Source: Endozoicomonas sp965261315
GTDB taxonomy: Bacteria > Pseudomonadota > Gammaproteobacteria > Pseudomonadales > Endozoicomonadaceae
NCBI GenBank assembly: GCA_965261315.1
Contig: CBDHDM010000028.1
Span: forward strand, 61,869-125,868
Reading direction: 5' to 3'
Length of the DNA stretch: 64,000 nt
The notes under the pieces are model-generated. The model saw only the letters and a list, made by a program, of their open reading frames with translations. It searched no databases and had not been told where the DNA came from. Positions 46,578-55,661 of the stretch are shown here, piece by piece. Position 1 is the stretch's first letter; each line of letters starts with the position of its first letter. A program made the position numbers and the translations under genes.

Positions 46578-47508
46578 TGGAGCTCTCCAGTTCCTTGGAT
46601 TGATAGTGATGGAACAACGCCATGGGAATGATCAGTAACAGCAGCATGATCATGGCCAATGCAGAGGCTACCGGCCAGTCGCGGTTACTGAAGAACTCCT
46701 GCCACAGTACTTTGCCGATCATCAGACTATCGGGTCCACCCAGAAGTTCAGGGATGACAAACTCTCCAACGGCGGGGATAAATACCAGCATGGAACCGGC
46801 AATTACACCAGATTTGGACAGTGGCAGAGTCACGAATAAAAAGGTTTTCCAGGGTTTGGCGCCAAGATCTGCTGATGCTTCCAGTAGGGAATGGTCATGT
46901 TTCACCAGGTTGGCGTACAGCGGAAGAACCATGAAAGGAAGGTAGGCGTAGACAATGCCGATATAAACGGCAAAGTTTGTATTCATCATGAGAATCGGGT
47001 CATCAATAATGCCCAGAGACATCAGCAGGTTATTTATCAGACCGTTGTTTTTGAGGAGTCCCATCCAGGCATAAATACGGATCAGGAAAGAGGTCCATGA
47101 GGGCAGCAATACCAGTAACAACAGCGTGGTCTGCATGTGCTGGGGAGCCCTTGCCATGGCATAGGCCATGGGGTAACCCAGTAGCAGGCAGAGTAGAGTG
47201 GCGTTACAGGCAATTTGCGTAGAGCTGAGGTAGGCCTTTATGTACATATCATCTTCAAAAAGGAAGAGATAATTGGCCAGATTCAGATTGATGCTCAGTG
47301 TTTCATCAACAAACTCCACAACGCTGCTGTAGGGTGGAATTGCCATGATCATTTCGGAGAAACTGATTTTCAAGACAATGGCAAAGGGCACCATGAAAAA
47401 CAGAAGAAGCCACAGGTATGGTGTAGCAATAAGAATTTTTTTCCCTGGTCTCAGTCGTTTAATAGTGTCTGAAAAAGGGTATCCATGCTGTCGATTGAGT
47501 ACGTCCAT
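46567..47508 (-). CDS. potH: Putrescine ABC permease PotH
   Basis: The 313-residue first permease subunit, with six hydrophobic segments and the loop LLEASADLGAKPWKTFLFVTLP that contacts the ATPase. An AAGGAGG site precedes the ATG at 47508. It lies between potG and potI with a short gap on one side and an overlap on the other, consistent with one transcript. Confidence 0.94.
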   Translation of the reverse strand: MDVLNRQHGYPFSDTIKRLRPGKKILIATPYLWLLLFFMVPFAIVLKISFSEMIMAIPPYSSVVEFVDETLSINLNLANYLFLFEDDMYIKAYLSSTQIACNATLLCLLLGYPMAYAMARAPQHMQTTLLLLVLLPSWTSFLIRIYAWMGLLKNNGLINNLLMSLGIIDDPILMMNTNFAVYIGIVYAYLPFMVLPLYANLVKHDHSLLEASADLGAKPWKTFLFVTLPLSKSGVIAGSMLVFIPAVGEFVIPELLGGPDSLMIGKVLWQEFFSNRDWPVASALAMIMLLLLIIPMALFHHYQSKELESSNEK

Positions 47509-47520
47509 TACAGCGCCTCC

Positions 47521-48681
47521 TTAACCGTTGAGAACCACAGGGCTGGAGTCTTCCCAGCTGATATAAACCAGGTCATTCCAGGTTGGCCTTTCACCATGCC
47601 TCTCGGTATTGGCCATATTGGCCTGTACGATTTTTCCTGAATCAAGGCGAACGTAATAGACAGAGTGAGTACCAAGGTAGGCAATGTCGTCTATAGTGCC
47701 GACAGACCAGTTGTTTTCAGCGGTTGGCTTCTCACGGGTAATGCGGGTTTTTTCTGGCCTGATGGCTACCCATACTTCCGGGTTTTCAAGTGCGGTTGCG
47801 ATACCATGGCCAATTCGGACAGGGGCATTCAGAAGGAGCGATTCAATAACCACATGGTCGGCTTCATCCTGAGTAATCCTGCCTTCAAACATATTGATAG
47901 AGCCAATAAACTCGGCAGCCATCCGACTATTGGGGCTTTCGTAAATATCGGTAGGGCTACCTACCTGTACAATCCAGCCTGCATCCATAATGCCGATTCG
48001 ATGAGCCATGGTCATCGCTTCTTCCTGATCATGGGTGACCATAAGGCAGGTTACGCCCACCTGTTCAATGATCTCCACCAGTTCCAGCTGCATACGGGTG
48101 CGGAGCTTTTTGTCCAGAGCACCCATAGGCTCATCAAGTAGCAGTAGTTGAGGTTGTTTAGCCAGGCTTCTGGCCAGGGCAACACGTTGTCGTTGGCCGC
48201 CGGACAGCTGATGAGGTTTACGTCTGGAAAATTGGGTCATATGAACCAGGTTGAGCATCTCATCCACTTTTTTCCGGATTTCTTTTTTTGGGAGATTGTC
48301 CTGTTTCAAGCCGTAGGCAATATTCTGTTCAACCGTCATATGCGGGAACAGGGCATAAGACTGAAACATCATATTGATAGGGCGTTCATAGGGGGGGAGG
48401 TCCGTAATGTCCTGCCCTCCCAGGATAATGTGGCCAGCGGTTGGCTTTTCAAAACCTGCCAGCATTCTGAGCAGTGTGGACTTTCCGGATCCGGAAGCGC
48501 CCAATAGTGCGAAAATCTCTCCCTTGGGAATATCCAGAGAGACATCATCAACGGCCAGTGCACCGTCAAATTTTTTAGTGATATTCTGGATTTGCAGCAT
48601 GGGTTTGTCTTCTATGCTGCCAGAAAAGGTTGTGCCGGATATTACAGAGTGCGCGGCAGAATGACTGTCAGGCTTCAGCAT
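47521..48681 (-). CDS. potG: Putrescine ABC ATPase PotG
   Basis: The 386-residue ATPase has Walker A GASGSGKST, Q loop FQSYALFPHMTVEQN, signature LSGGQRQRVALARSL, Walker B LLLLDEP and switch histidine in VTHDQEEAM, followed by a TOBE regulatory domain (about 290-380). The sequence follows E. coli PotG closely. potF is upstream, separated by 215 bases containing a stem-loop. Confidence 0.95.
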   Translation of the reverse strand: MLKPDSHSAAHSVISGTTFSGSIEDKPMLQIQNITKKFDGALAVDDVSLDIPKGEIFALLGASGSGKSTLLRMLAGFEKPTAGHIILGGQDITDLPPYERPINMMFQSYALFPHMTVEQNIAYGLKQDNLPKKEIRKKVDEMLNLVHMTQFSRRKPHQLSGGQRQRVALARSLAKQPQLLLLDEPMGALDKKLRTRMQLELVEIIEQVGVTCLMVTHDQEEAMTMAHRIGIMDAGWIVQVGSPTDIYESPNSRMAAEFIGSINMFEGRITQDEADHVVIESLLLNAPVRIGHGIATALENPEVWVAIRPEKTRITREKPTAENNWSVGTIDDIAYLGTHSVYYVRLDSGKIVQANMANTERHGERPTWNDLVYISWEDSSPVVLNG

Positions 48682-48861
48682 GGGACTTACACCTTTATTC
48701 TTTTTATAATTTATACCCTTGGTTCAGGGGTATTGGTGGCATGGGTAGCATACGGTGACCCATTGCAAATAGCTGCTGTTTCTGCAGCGGTTGCAAAAAG
48801 CTTTTGGTTATCTTCAAGAGCCCTTTGCAACGGCTACTTCAACTTTTTCCGTTAGACATGC

Positions 48862-48886
48862 CTGGCTCCCGAGTCATGAGAGCCAG
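48862..48886 (-). terminator. potF-potG intergenic hairpin
   Basis: CTGGCTC (48862-48868) and GAGCCAG (48880-48886) form a 7-bp stem just after the potF stop (48897). A partial terminator or mRNA stabiliser that raises PotF over PotGHI is likely. Confidence 0.5.
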
Positions 48887-48896
48887 ACAGACGTTT

Positions 48897-50018
48897 TTAA
48901 TTACCTGTCGTTACTTTAGTGAAGGAGCGGTTGATGATCCGGTCTACTTTGGGTGGTAGAACTTCAAATATATAGAGGTTCTTTCTGGCTTCTTCCGTTG
49001 GATAAATGCCCGGGTTTTCCCGAACCTCTTCCTCTACCAACGCAACGGAAGCTCTGTTTGGACTGGCATAGGCAACATAGTTACTGATTTCAGCAATCAC
49101 TTCCGGCTTTAACAGATAGTTCAGGAAGGCATAAGCTTCATCAACGTTTTCCGCATCCTTTGGAATGGCCAGCATATCAAACCACATGCCTGCACCTTCT
49201 TTGGGAATGGTGTATTCGACAACGACACCATTGTCTGCTTCGTCAGCGCGATCGCTGGCCTGCAAAACATCCCCAGACCAGCCAATGGCAACACAGATAT
49301 CTCCATTCGCCAGGTCAGAAATATAACGGGAAGAATGGAAGTAGGTTACATAAGGACGAACCTTCATTAGCAGTTCTTCTGCTTTTTTGTAATCACCCTT
49401 CTTGACTGAGTTTGGATCAAGGCCCAGATAAGTTAAGGCCGCAGGCATCATTTCAGAAGGCGCATTCAGGAATGTAACGCCACACTGGCTGAGTTTACTG
49501 ATGTTCTTTTCATCAAAAACGAGATCCCAGCTATCGGTAGGGGCATTTTCTCCCAGGTACTTTTTAACGAGGTCTGGATTATAACCAATTCCAGTTGTAC
49601 CCCAGAGGTATGGAAATGAGTGCTTATTACCTTTGTCGTATGCTTCCAACGTTGCCATCAAGGAAGAATCAAGGTTATCCCAGGCTGAAAGCTTGCTTCT
49701 GTCCAGCTCTTTGAACACCCCTGCCTGAATTTGACGAGCCATAAAGTCTGAAGATGGCACGACAACATCGTAGCCAGTCTTTCCTGACAGCAACTTCGCT
49801 TCCAGTACCTCATTGCTGTCAAACACGTCATAGCGAACTTTAATACCGGTCTCTTTTTCAAAGTTTGCTATGGTGTCTTCAGCAATATAGTCAGACCAGT
49901 TATAGATGTTCAGGGTCCTTTCTTTGGCAATGGCCAGAGGCGATAGCGTCACCGCAGAGCTAATAAAAGCACAGCCAATGGCTGCCGTAATCAGAGACTT
50001 TCCCAGATGTCTGATCAT
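48897..50018 (-). CDS. potF: Putrescine-binding periplasmic protein PotF
   Basis: A 373-residue periplasmic binding protein with a signal peptide (hydrophobic stretch ITAAIGCAFISSAVTL, cleavage near residue 31). The mature start TLNIYNWSDYIAEDTIANFEKETGI is typical of PotF/SpuD, and the substrate pocket residues include the YNWSDY and SSDFMARQ segments. Preference for putrescine over spermidine is inferred from the neighbouring putrescine catabolic genes. Confidence 0.94.
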   Translation of the reverse strand: MIRHLGKSLITAAIGCAFISSAVTLSPLAIAKERTLNIYNWSDYIAEDTIANFEKETGIKVRYDVFDSNEVLEAKLLSGKTGYDVVVPSSDFMARQIQAGVFKELDRSKLSAWDNLDSSLMATLEAYDKGNKHSFPYLWGTTGIGYNPDLVKKYLGENAPTDSWDLVFDEKNISKLSQCGVTFLNAPSEMMPAALTYLGLDPNSVKKGDYKKAEELLMKVRPYVTYFHSSRYISDLANGDICVAIGWSGDVLQASDRADEADNGVVVEYTIPKEGAGMWFDMLAIPKDAENVDEAYAFLNYLLKPEVIAEISNYVAYASPNRASVALVEEEVRENPGIYPTEEARKNLYIFEVLPPKVDRIINRSFTKVTTGN

Positions 50019-50091
50019 TGTTGTTCCTTTTTTCTTTTATTGTTTTGTGTTTATAAAGCGCCCGGACGATAACAATCCGGCAGAATTATTT

Positions 50092-51519
50092 CTACCTGCT
50101 CTTGAAGTATTCCATCGTCAAGTCAAGGCACTTCCGGGCTTTGGTTACCAGTTCATCAATCTCAGAATGGCTGATGATCAGCGGTGGTGAGATGATCATG
50201 GTATCGCCAACTGCCCGCATCACCAGACCATTTTTGAAACAGAAATCACGACAGACGGTGCCTGCTGTGCCTTCATCATCAAAGCGGGTTCTTGCTTCCT
50301 TGTTATTTGTGATCTCTAAAGCAGCGACCATACCCACTCCGCGGGTTTCACCCACCAGAGGATGTTCTGCCAGCTCGGCCCAGTGCTTTTGCAGATAGGG
50401 ACCTGTTTCTGTTTTTGCCTTTTCGATAATATTCTCATTCTGGAGAATCTTGATATTCTCCAAAGCAACGGCTGCAGCGGTAGGGTGGCCGGAATACGTG
50501 AAGCCGTGATTAAAATCTCCGCCAGCCTGAACAACACGGGCAACCCGGTCACTGACCATGACGCCCCCGATAGGCAGATAACCCGATGACATGCCTTTGG
50601 CCATTGGCATGAGGTCTGGTTTAAGGTTGAAGTAATCACTTCCAAACCACTCGCCCGTTCTGCCAAAGCCGCAGATGACTTCATCAATTACCAGTAAAAT
50701 GTCGTATTTTTCAAGAATACGATTGATTTCAGGCCAGTAGGTGGCGGGTGGAACAATGACACCTCCAGCACCCTGGATAGGCTCAGCAATAAAGGCAGCG
50801 ACCTTGTCTTCACCCAGTTCCAGAATCTTTTCTTCCAGAGCTTGAGCAGCCTTTAAACCAAACGCTTCCGGAGAAAGAACGCCACCTTCGCCAAACCAGT
50901 AGGGTTGTTGGATATGGACTATACCCGGAATAGGGAGACCTCCCTGCTTATGCATGGGTTTCATTCCACCCAGGCTGGCACCGGCAACCGTCGAGCCGTG
51001 GTAGGCGTTTTCCCGGCTGATAATCACCTGCTTCTCAGGTTGCCCTTTGGTTGCCCAGTAATGGCGAACCATGCGTAATACGGTATCGTTACACTCAGAG
51101 CCTGAGCCAGTAAAAAACACATGGTTCATGTTCTCAGGTGTTATTTCTGCCAGCTTTTCTGCCAACGCAATGGCTGGGTTATGTGTCGTTTTAAAGAAGG
51201 TGTTGTAGTAAGGCAGCTCTTTCATCTGATTACAGGCTGCTTCAACCAGCTCCTGCCGTCCATAACCAATGTTGACGCACCAGAGCCCGGCCATTCCGTC
51301 CAGAATTTTATTACCTTCACTGTCGTAAAGGTAAACCCCCTGGGCGCTTTCAATGATTCGTGCACCTTCTTCTTTCAGGGCGCCATTGTCAGAAAAAGGG
51401 TGCAGGTGATGACTGTGGTTTTTTTCCTGTCTTTGTGCAGTAGACTGCCCTGACTGTTGCACTTTTACTGTGCTTTTAATGTGATCAACTACGGTTGGCC
51501 CAGCGATGTCGTGACTCAT
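50092..51519 (-). CDS. spuC: Putrescine-pyruvate aminotransferase SpuC
   Basis: A class III PLP aminotransferase of about 475 residues. LHPFSDNGALKEEGARII and FFTGSGSECNDTVLRMVRHYW match Pseudomonas SpuC. The PLP lysine lies in PMAKGMSSGYLPIG and the Asp partner in VIDEVICGFGRTGEWFGS. It transfers the amino group of putrescine (or cadaverine) to pyruvate. ATG 51519 has an AGGA site at the right distance; 51525 is an alternative. It lies between potF and the SpuI-like ligase. Confidence 0.92.
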   Translation of the reverse strand: MSHDIAGPTVVDHIKSTVKVQQSGQSTAQRQEKNHSHHLHPFSDNGALKEEGARIIESAQGVYLYDSEGNKILDGMAGLWCVNIGYGRQELVEAACNQMKELPYYNTFFKTTHNPAIALAEKLAEITPENMNHVFFTGSGSECNDTVLRMVRHYWATKGQPEKQVIISRENAYHGSTVAGASLGGMKPMHKQGGLPIPGIVHIQQPYWFGEGGVLSPEAFGLKAAQALEEKILELGEDKVAAFIAEPIQGAGGVIVPPATYWPEINRILEKYDILLVIDEVICGFGRTGEWFGSDYFNLKPDLMPMAKGMSSGYLPIGGVMVSDRVARVVQAGGDFNHGFTYSGHPTAAAVALENIKILQNENIIEKAKTETGPYLQKHWAELAEHPLVGETRGVGMVAALEITNNKEARTRFDDEGTAGTVCRDFCFKNGLVMRAVGDTMIISPPLIISHSEIDELVTKARKCLDLTMEYFKSR

Positions 51520-51590
51520 ATGCATTTCCTGAAATTGTTATTATTATTTGGGATTAAGTACCCTGCCAGATTTAATCAGTATATTTCGAA

Positions 51591-51737
51591 CTCGTTCCCA
51601 CGGTCCTCCGTGGGAATGCATACCGTACTTGCCTTAATCGAATAACCAGTCTGAAGCTCCCACAGGTTCAGGCCTGTAGAGGTTTTCCTGCATGTGGCTG
51701 GTTCCGTATGCATTCCCACTCAGAGCATGGGAACGAG
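51591..51737. repeat. REP-like palindromic element, 147 bp
   Basis: The ends CTCGTTCCCA (51591-51600) and TGGGAACGAG (51728-51737) are reverse complements, and a second inner pair TGGGAATGCATACCG / CGTATGCATTCCCA follows. Each end also folds on itself (TTCCCACGG...CCGTGGGAA). The motif TCGTTCCCAC...GTGGGAATGC resembles dispersed palindromes common in gammaproteobacterial genomes. It occupies the gap between spuC and spuI. Confidence 0.75.
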
Positions 51738-51761
51738 GTGTCGACTTTGCAGGTTGGGTTC

Positions 51762-53108
51762 TTATACCGTCATTTGCAGGTATTCACGTTCCCAGGAGCT
51801 GATAACCTCTTTGAAATTCTGATATTCAGCCCTTTTCACCTCAACGTAGGAGCGGACAAACAGGCTTCCCAGCGTTTCCTTGAGAATTTCACTTTGTTCC
51901 ATTAACGCCAGTGCTTCCTCAAGGTTGAGTGGAAGTCGCTTGTCTTTTGAATCTTCATAAGCATTACCAGCGATTGCTTCACTGGGCTCAATCTCATTAA
52001 TCATGCCCAGGTAACCGCAGAGCAGTGAACCAGCAAAGGCCAGGTAGGGGTTGGCATCAGCCCCTGCCAGTCGGTTTTCAACCCGAAGGTTTTTTCCGGA
52101 TGACTCGGGGACTCTCAGGCTAACCGTGCGATTATCAATACCCCAGGCCAGATTAACAGGAGCAGATGTATTGCTAAGAAAACGACGATAAGAGTTTACA
52201 TTGGGAGCAAACAGAGGCATTGATTCACAAACATATTTCTGAAGACCACCGATATAGTGGTAGAGCATCTTAGTGGGAGAGCCATCTTTGTTGCTGAAGA
52301 TATTGTTTCCATCTTTATCCAGAAAACTCTGATGCAGGTGCATGGAGCTGCCTGGCTCATGGCTAATGGGCTTTGCCATAAATGTTGCATTTATATCATG
52401 CTTTAACGCAGCTTCCCTGACGGTCCTTTTAAAAACAAAGACCTGGTCGGCCAGAGACAGGGCATCACCATGACGGAAGTTGATTTCCATCTGGGCGGCA
52501 CCTTCTTCGTGAATCAGGGTATCAACATCCAGCCCCTGCTCTTCACACCAGTCGTAGACATCTTCAAAGAGTGGATCATACTCATTGGCCGCATCAATGC
52601 TGTAGGATTGGCGGCCAGACTCGGGTCGACCTGAACGGCCAATGGGGGGTTGCAGCGGGTGATCCGGGTTGGCGGTTCTCTTGGTCAGATAGAATTCAAG
52701 CTCTGGAGCGACGACCGGTGTCCATCCCTTCGCCTCATAGAGCGCCAGCACATTCTTCAGTACCGTTCTGGGGGCCATGCTGATCAGGTTGCCCTGTTTG
52801 TCATAGCAGTCATGAATAACCAGAGCCGTTGGTTCCAGGGCCCAGGGCACCATATGCACTGCAGACTCATCGGGCTTGAGGATCATATCGATCTCAGCCG
52901 CGCTGATCAGGTCGTCATAGATTTCATCATCAACATAATCGCCTGTAACACCCTGGATCAGTACACTTTCCGGGAGGCGAATGCCCTTCTCGGCAATGAA
53001 CTTATTGCTGGGCATGATTTTGCCCCGGGCGATGCCGGTAAAGTCGGATATAACGGCTTCAACTTCGGTGATTTTCTGTTCTTTTAACCAGCTGGCCAGT
53101 TTTTTCAT
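51762..53108 (-). CDS. spuI: Gamma-glutamylpolyamine synthetase (SpuI/PuuA-like)
   Basis: A 448-residue glutamine-synthetase-like ligase close to Pseudomonas SpuI: LASWLKEQKITEVEAVISDF, IARGKIMPSNKF, GVTGDYVDDEIYDDL, EEGAAQMEINFRHGD and SSMHLHQSF are shared features. It ligates glutamate to putrescine. It differs clearly from the paralogue at 24990-26348, which is SpuB-like, so the two may prefer different amines. The start at ATG 53108 follows the family; ATG 53132 adds eight residues. Confidence 0.92.
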   Translation of the reverse strand: MKKLASWLKEQKITEVEAVISDFTGIARGKIMPSNKFIAEKGIRLPESVLIQGVTGDYVDDEIYDDLISAAEIDMILKPDESAVHMVPWALEPTALVIHDCYDKQGNLISMAPRTVLKNVLALYEAKGWTPVVAPELEFYLTKRTANPDHPLQPPIGRSGRPESGRQSYSIDAANEYDPLFEDVYDWCEEQGLDVDTLIHEEGAAQMEINFRHGDALSLADQVFVFKRTVREAALKHDINATFMAKPISHEPGSSMHLHQSFLDKDGNNIFSNKDGSPTKMLYHYIGGLQKYVCESMPLFAPNVNSYRRFLSNTSAPVNLAWGIDNRTVSLRVPESSGKNLRVENRLAGADANPYLAFAGSLLCGYLGMINEIEPSEAIAGNAYEDSKDKRLPLNLEEALALMEQSEILKETLGSLFVRSYVEVKRAEYQNFKEVISSWEREYLQMTV

Positions 53109-53156
53109 AATGTCTTTTGTTGTTGTTATCATTCTTATGAGTGACGATGTATTCGC

Positions 53157-53921
53157 TCATGATTTTCTTGCATAGTGTCGTGAGCGACAGGCTTCTGCGA
53201 AAGCCTGATAAATCGTCATTGAAAAATCATTTTCAGCGACCTTGTATTCAGGATGCCATTGAACGGCCAGGGCAAAATTCTTGCTGTCTTGAACTGAAAT
53301 GGCTTCAATCAGGCCGTCCGGTGCTCTGGCTTCGATATTAAGCCCATCACCAAGACGGTTAATGCCCTGCATGTGTACTGAATTCACCATTTGTGTACTG
53401 GAACTGGTGATTGATGCCAGTAAACCACCGGCTTCAATCGTGATTGAATGGGCTGGTCCATACTGAGTATCCAGTGGTGCCGTTTTATCCTCCCTGTGTT
53501 CGATATATTGACCAATTTCATGCAATTTTTGATGCAGCGTGCCCCCAAAAGCAACATTCATCTCCTGAAAACCACGACAAATGCCCAATAATGGAATGCC
53601 CAGCTCAATAGCATCAGGGATGAGTTGCAGTGTAGTGTTATCTCTTTGGGGGTCTTCGTGTGCTCCGGGTCCTGCCGGTGCACCACTATAGCGCCATGGT
53701 TCAATATTTGAGTAGCCGCCAGTGACCAGTAAACCATCCAGCTGGGACAGAATTTGCTGGCTGTCCAGAGGCACAGGTAGAGATGGAATAATGACAGGGA
53801 TTGCATTAGCCCCATGAACGACTGAGGACAAATACTTCTCTCCGGCCTGATGTACCCGGTGCAGGCCGTCTATGGTTGTGTCTGCAGTTACGCCAATCAG
53901 AGGGCGGGAGCTTGTTCCCAT
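53157..53921 (-). CDS. puuD: Gamma-glutamyl-GABA hydrolase PuuD
   Basis: A 254-residue class I glutamine-amidotransferase-like hydrolase (C26 family). The nucleophile is in GICRGFQEMNVAFGG, and the His/Glu pair in VQWHPEYK. It releases GABA and glutamate from gamma-glutamyl-GABA, the last step of the Puu pathway. It lies 48 bases upstream of spuI on the same strand, in one catabolic cluster. Confidence 0.95.
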   Translation of the reverse strand: MGTSSRPLIGVTADTTIDGLHRVHQAGEKYLSSVVHGANAIPVIIPSLPVPLDSQQILSQLDGLLVTGGYSNIEPWRYSGAPAGPGAHEDPQRDNTTLQLIPDAIELGIPLLGICRGFQEMNVAFGGTLHQKLHEIGQYIEHREDKTAPLDTQYGPAHSITIEAGGLLASITSSSTQMVNSVHMQGINRLGDGLNIEARAPDGLIEAISVQDSKNFALAVQWHPEYKVAENDFSMTIYQAFAEACRSRHYARKS

Positions 53922-54030
53922 ATTCTACCTTTTATGCTTTTTATTCTTAAAATGCCTATAGGACATTTTGGCTCATGGCTGTTTTAAGTGTTATACGGGT
54001 GTTTGTTTTATTGAACTCTATTCTGCAAAA

Positions 54031-54067
54031 AAATGCAGCTTTTTTGTGTATTAGAGAAGCTGCATTT
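54031..54067 (-). terminator. Terminator of the aminotransferase gene
   Basis: AAATGCAGCTT (54031-54041) and AAGCTGCATTT (54057-54067) form an 11-bp stem; on the minus strand seven T follow. It sits ten bases past the stop at 54078. The stem sequence is the same as in the ald terminator at 23450-23484. Confidence 0.85.
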
Positions 54068-54077
54068 TTCATAACGG

Positions 54078-55440
54078 CTAATTGTTAGCAAGTAGTATGC
54101 CTTCTCTGAGCGCTGATACCATTTGGTCAATATGCGCTGGTTCAATAATCAAAGGTGGAGACATGGCGAGAATATCTCCAGTCCAGCGCACCAGTACACC
54201 ATTCTCATAACAGTGCTTGAACACCTTATGGCCTCGTTCCCCGGGTTTGCCTGCTTCAGGTGCAAGTTCTATCGCTGCTACAAGGCCTGTGTTGCGAATA
54301 TCGATCACATTCGGGAGTTCTTTCATGCTCAGCAGAGACTCTGCAAATTTGTCTTCCAGCTCTATCGCCCGATCAAACAGGTTTTCTTTTTCATAAATAT
54401 CCAGGGCGGCAAGACCAGCGGCACAGGCTACAGGGTGGCCTGAGTAGGTGTAACCATGGAACAGTTCGATCATGCTTTCAGGGCCGGTCATGAAAGCGTC
54501 GTGTAGTTCATCACTGACAAATACTGCACCCATGGGGATAACGCCATTGGTGAGCCCTTTCGCCGTCGTCATGATGTCTGGTTCGACTCCCCAGCGGGTT
54601 GAAGCAAAGGCTTTACCAACGCGGCCAAACCCGGTGATGACTTCATTCAAAGATCAGGAGGATGCCGTGCTTTCGGGTAATTTCCCGCAACCTTTGCAGA
54701 TACCCTTTCGGTGGCATAATGACACCACCGGAGCCAGACAGGGGTTCAACAATAACGGCCGCAATGTTGCTGGCATCGTGCAGGGCAATGATCTGTTCCA
54801 GTGCATCCGCCAGCTCAGCACCGTGCTCCGGTAAACCTTTGGTAAATGCATTCAGGTTGATGTTTAACGTGTGCGGTAAATGATCAACACCGCTTAGCCC
54901 GGCACCGAACATTTTGCGGTTATTACCAATTCCCCCCACAGAAATGCCACCAAAGTTCACACCGTGGTAACCCCGCTCACGACCAATCAGTCGCTGCCGT
55001 GTCGCGTCACCTTTCAGTCGGTGATAGCCCAGGGCAATTTTCAAGGCAGTTTCTACAGACTCTGAACCGGAGTTGGTAAAGAAAACATGGTTGAGCTTGT
55101 CAGGTGCAATGGCCGCGAGGCGTTCTGCAAACTCAAACGCTAAAGGATGTCCCATCTGGAATGGGGGGGCATAATCCAGTTTGGCAACCTGTCGGGCAAC
55201 TGCTTCGGAGATTTCCTTACGACCATGGCCTGCATTCACGCACCAGAGACCTGCACAACCATCAAGGACTGATCGTCCCTTATCATCCTGGTAGTACATA
55301 CCTTCAGCACTGGTCAGCATGCGGGGTTGTTTTTTAAACTGTCGGTTGGCAGTGAATGGCATCCAGAATGCGTCGAGAGATTGAGTATGGCTATTTGAGC
55401 GCAGAATGGTGGCGGGATCGCTCAGAGTCAGCTCAGACAT
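54078..55440 (-). pseudogene. Omega-amino acid-pyruvate aminotransferase, frameshifted
   Basis: The gene reads as a class III aminotransferase (beta-alanine/omega-amino acid-pyruvate type) in two overlapping frames. The first (55440 to 54643) ends in LREITRKHGILLIF plus Glu and a stop; the second (from 54650) continues DEVITGFGRVGKAFAS, the PLP lysine TTAKGLTNG and the C-terminus. The expected TTTGATGAAGTC is TTTGAATGAAGTC, one extra base at ~54646. Removing it gives 454 codons, a normal length. It may be inactive, phase-variable or a sequencing error. Confidence 0.85.
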
Positions 55441-55661
55441 ATCCTTTCCTTTATTATTCTTGTTGCAGTGTCTTTTATAACCATGAAAAACCGGCTCATG
55501 GCTGTTTGGGTGAACATCATTTCAAACAGTATGTACAATATTTCAAACAATCTATATTGAATCAAGTAGTGCATTTGGTTAATGTGCTTTAAGTCAATTT
55601 CATCTATGTGCGCTCCATAACGCTCTCTATAAAACGCCTTATAAAAACAACAGGAACAGCT

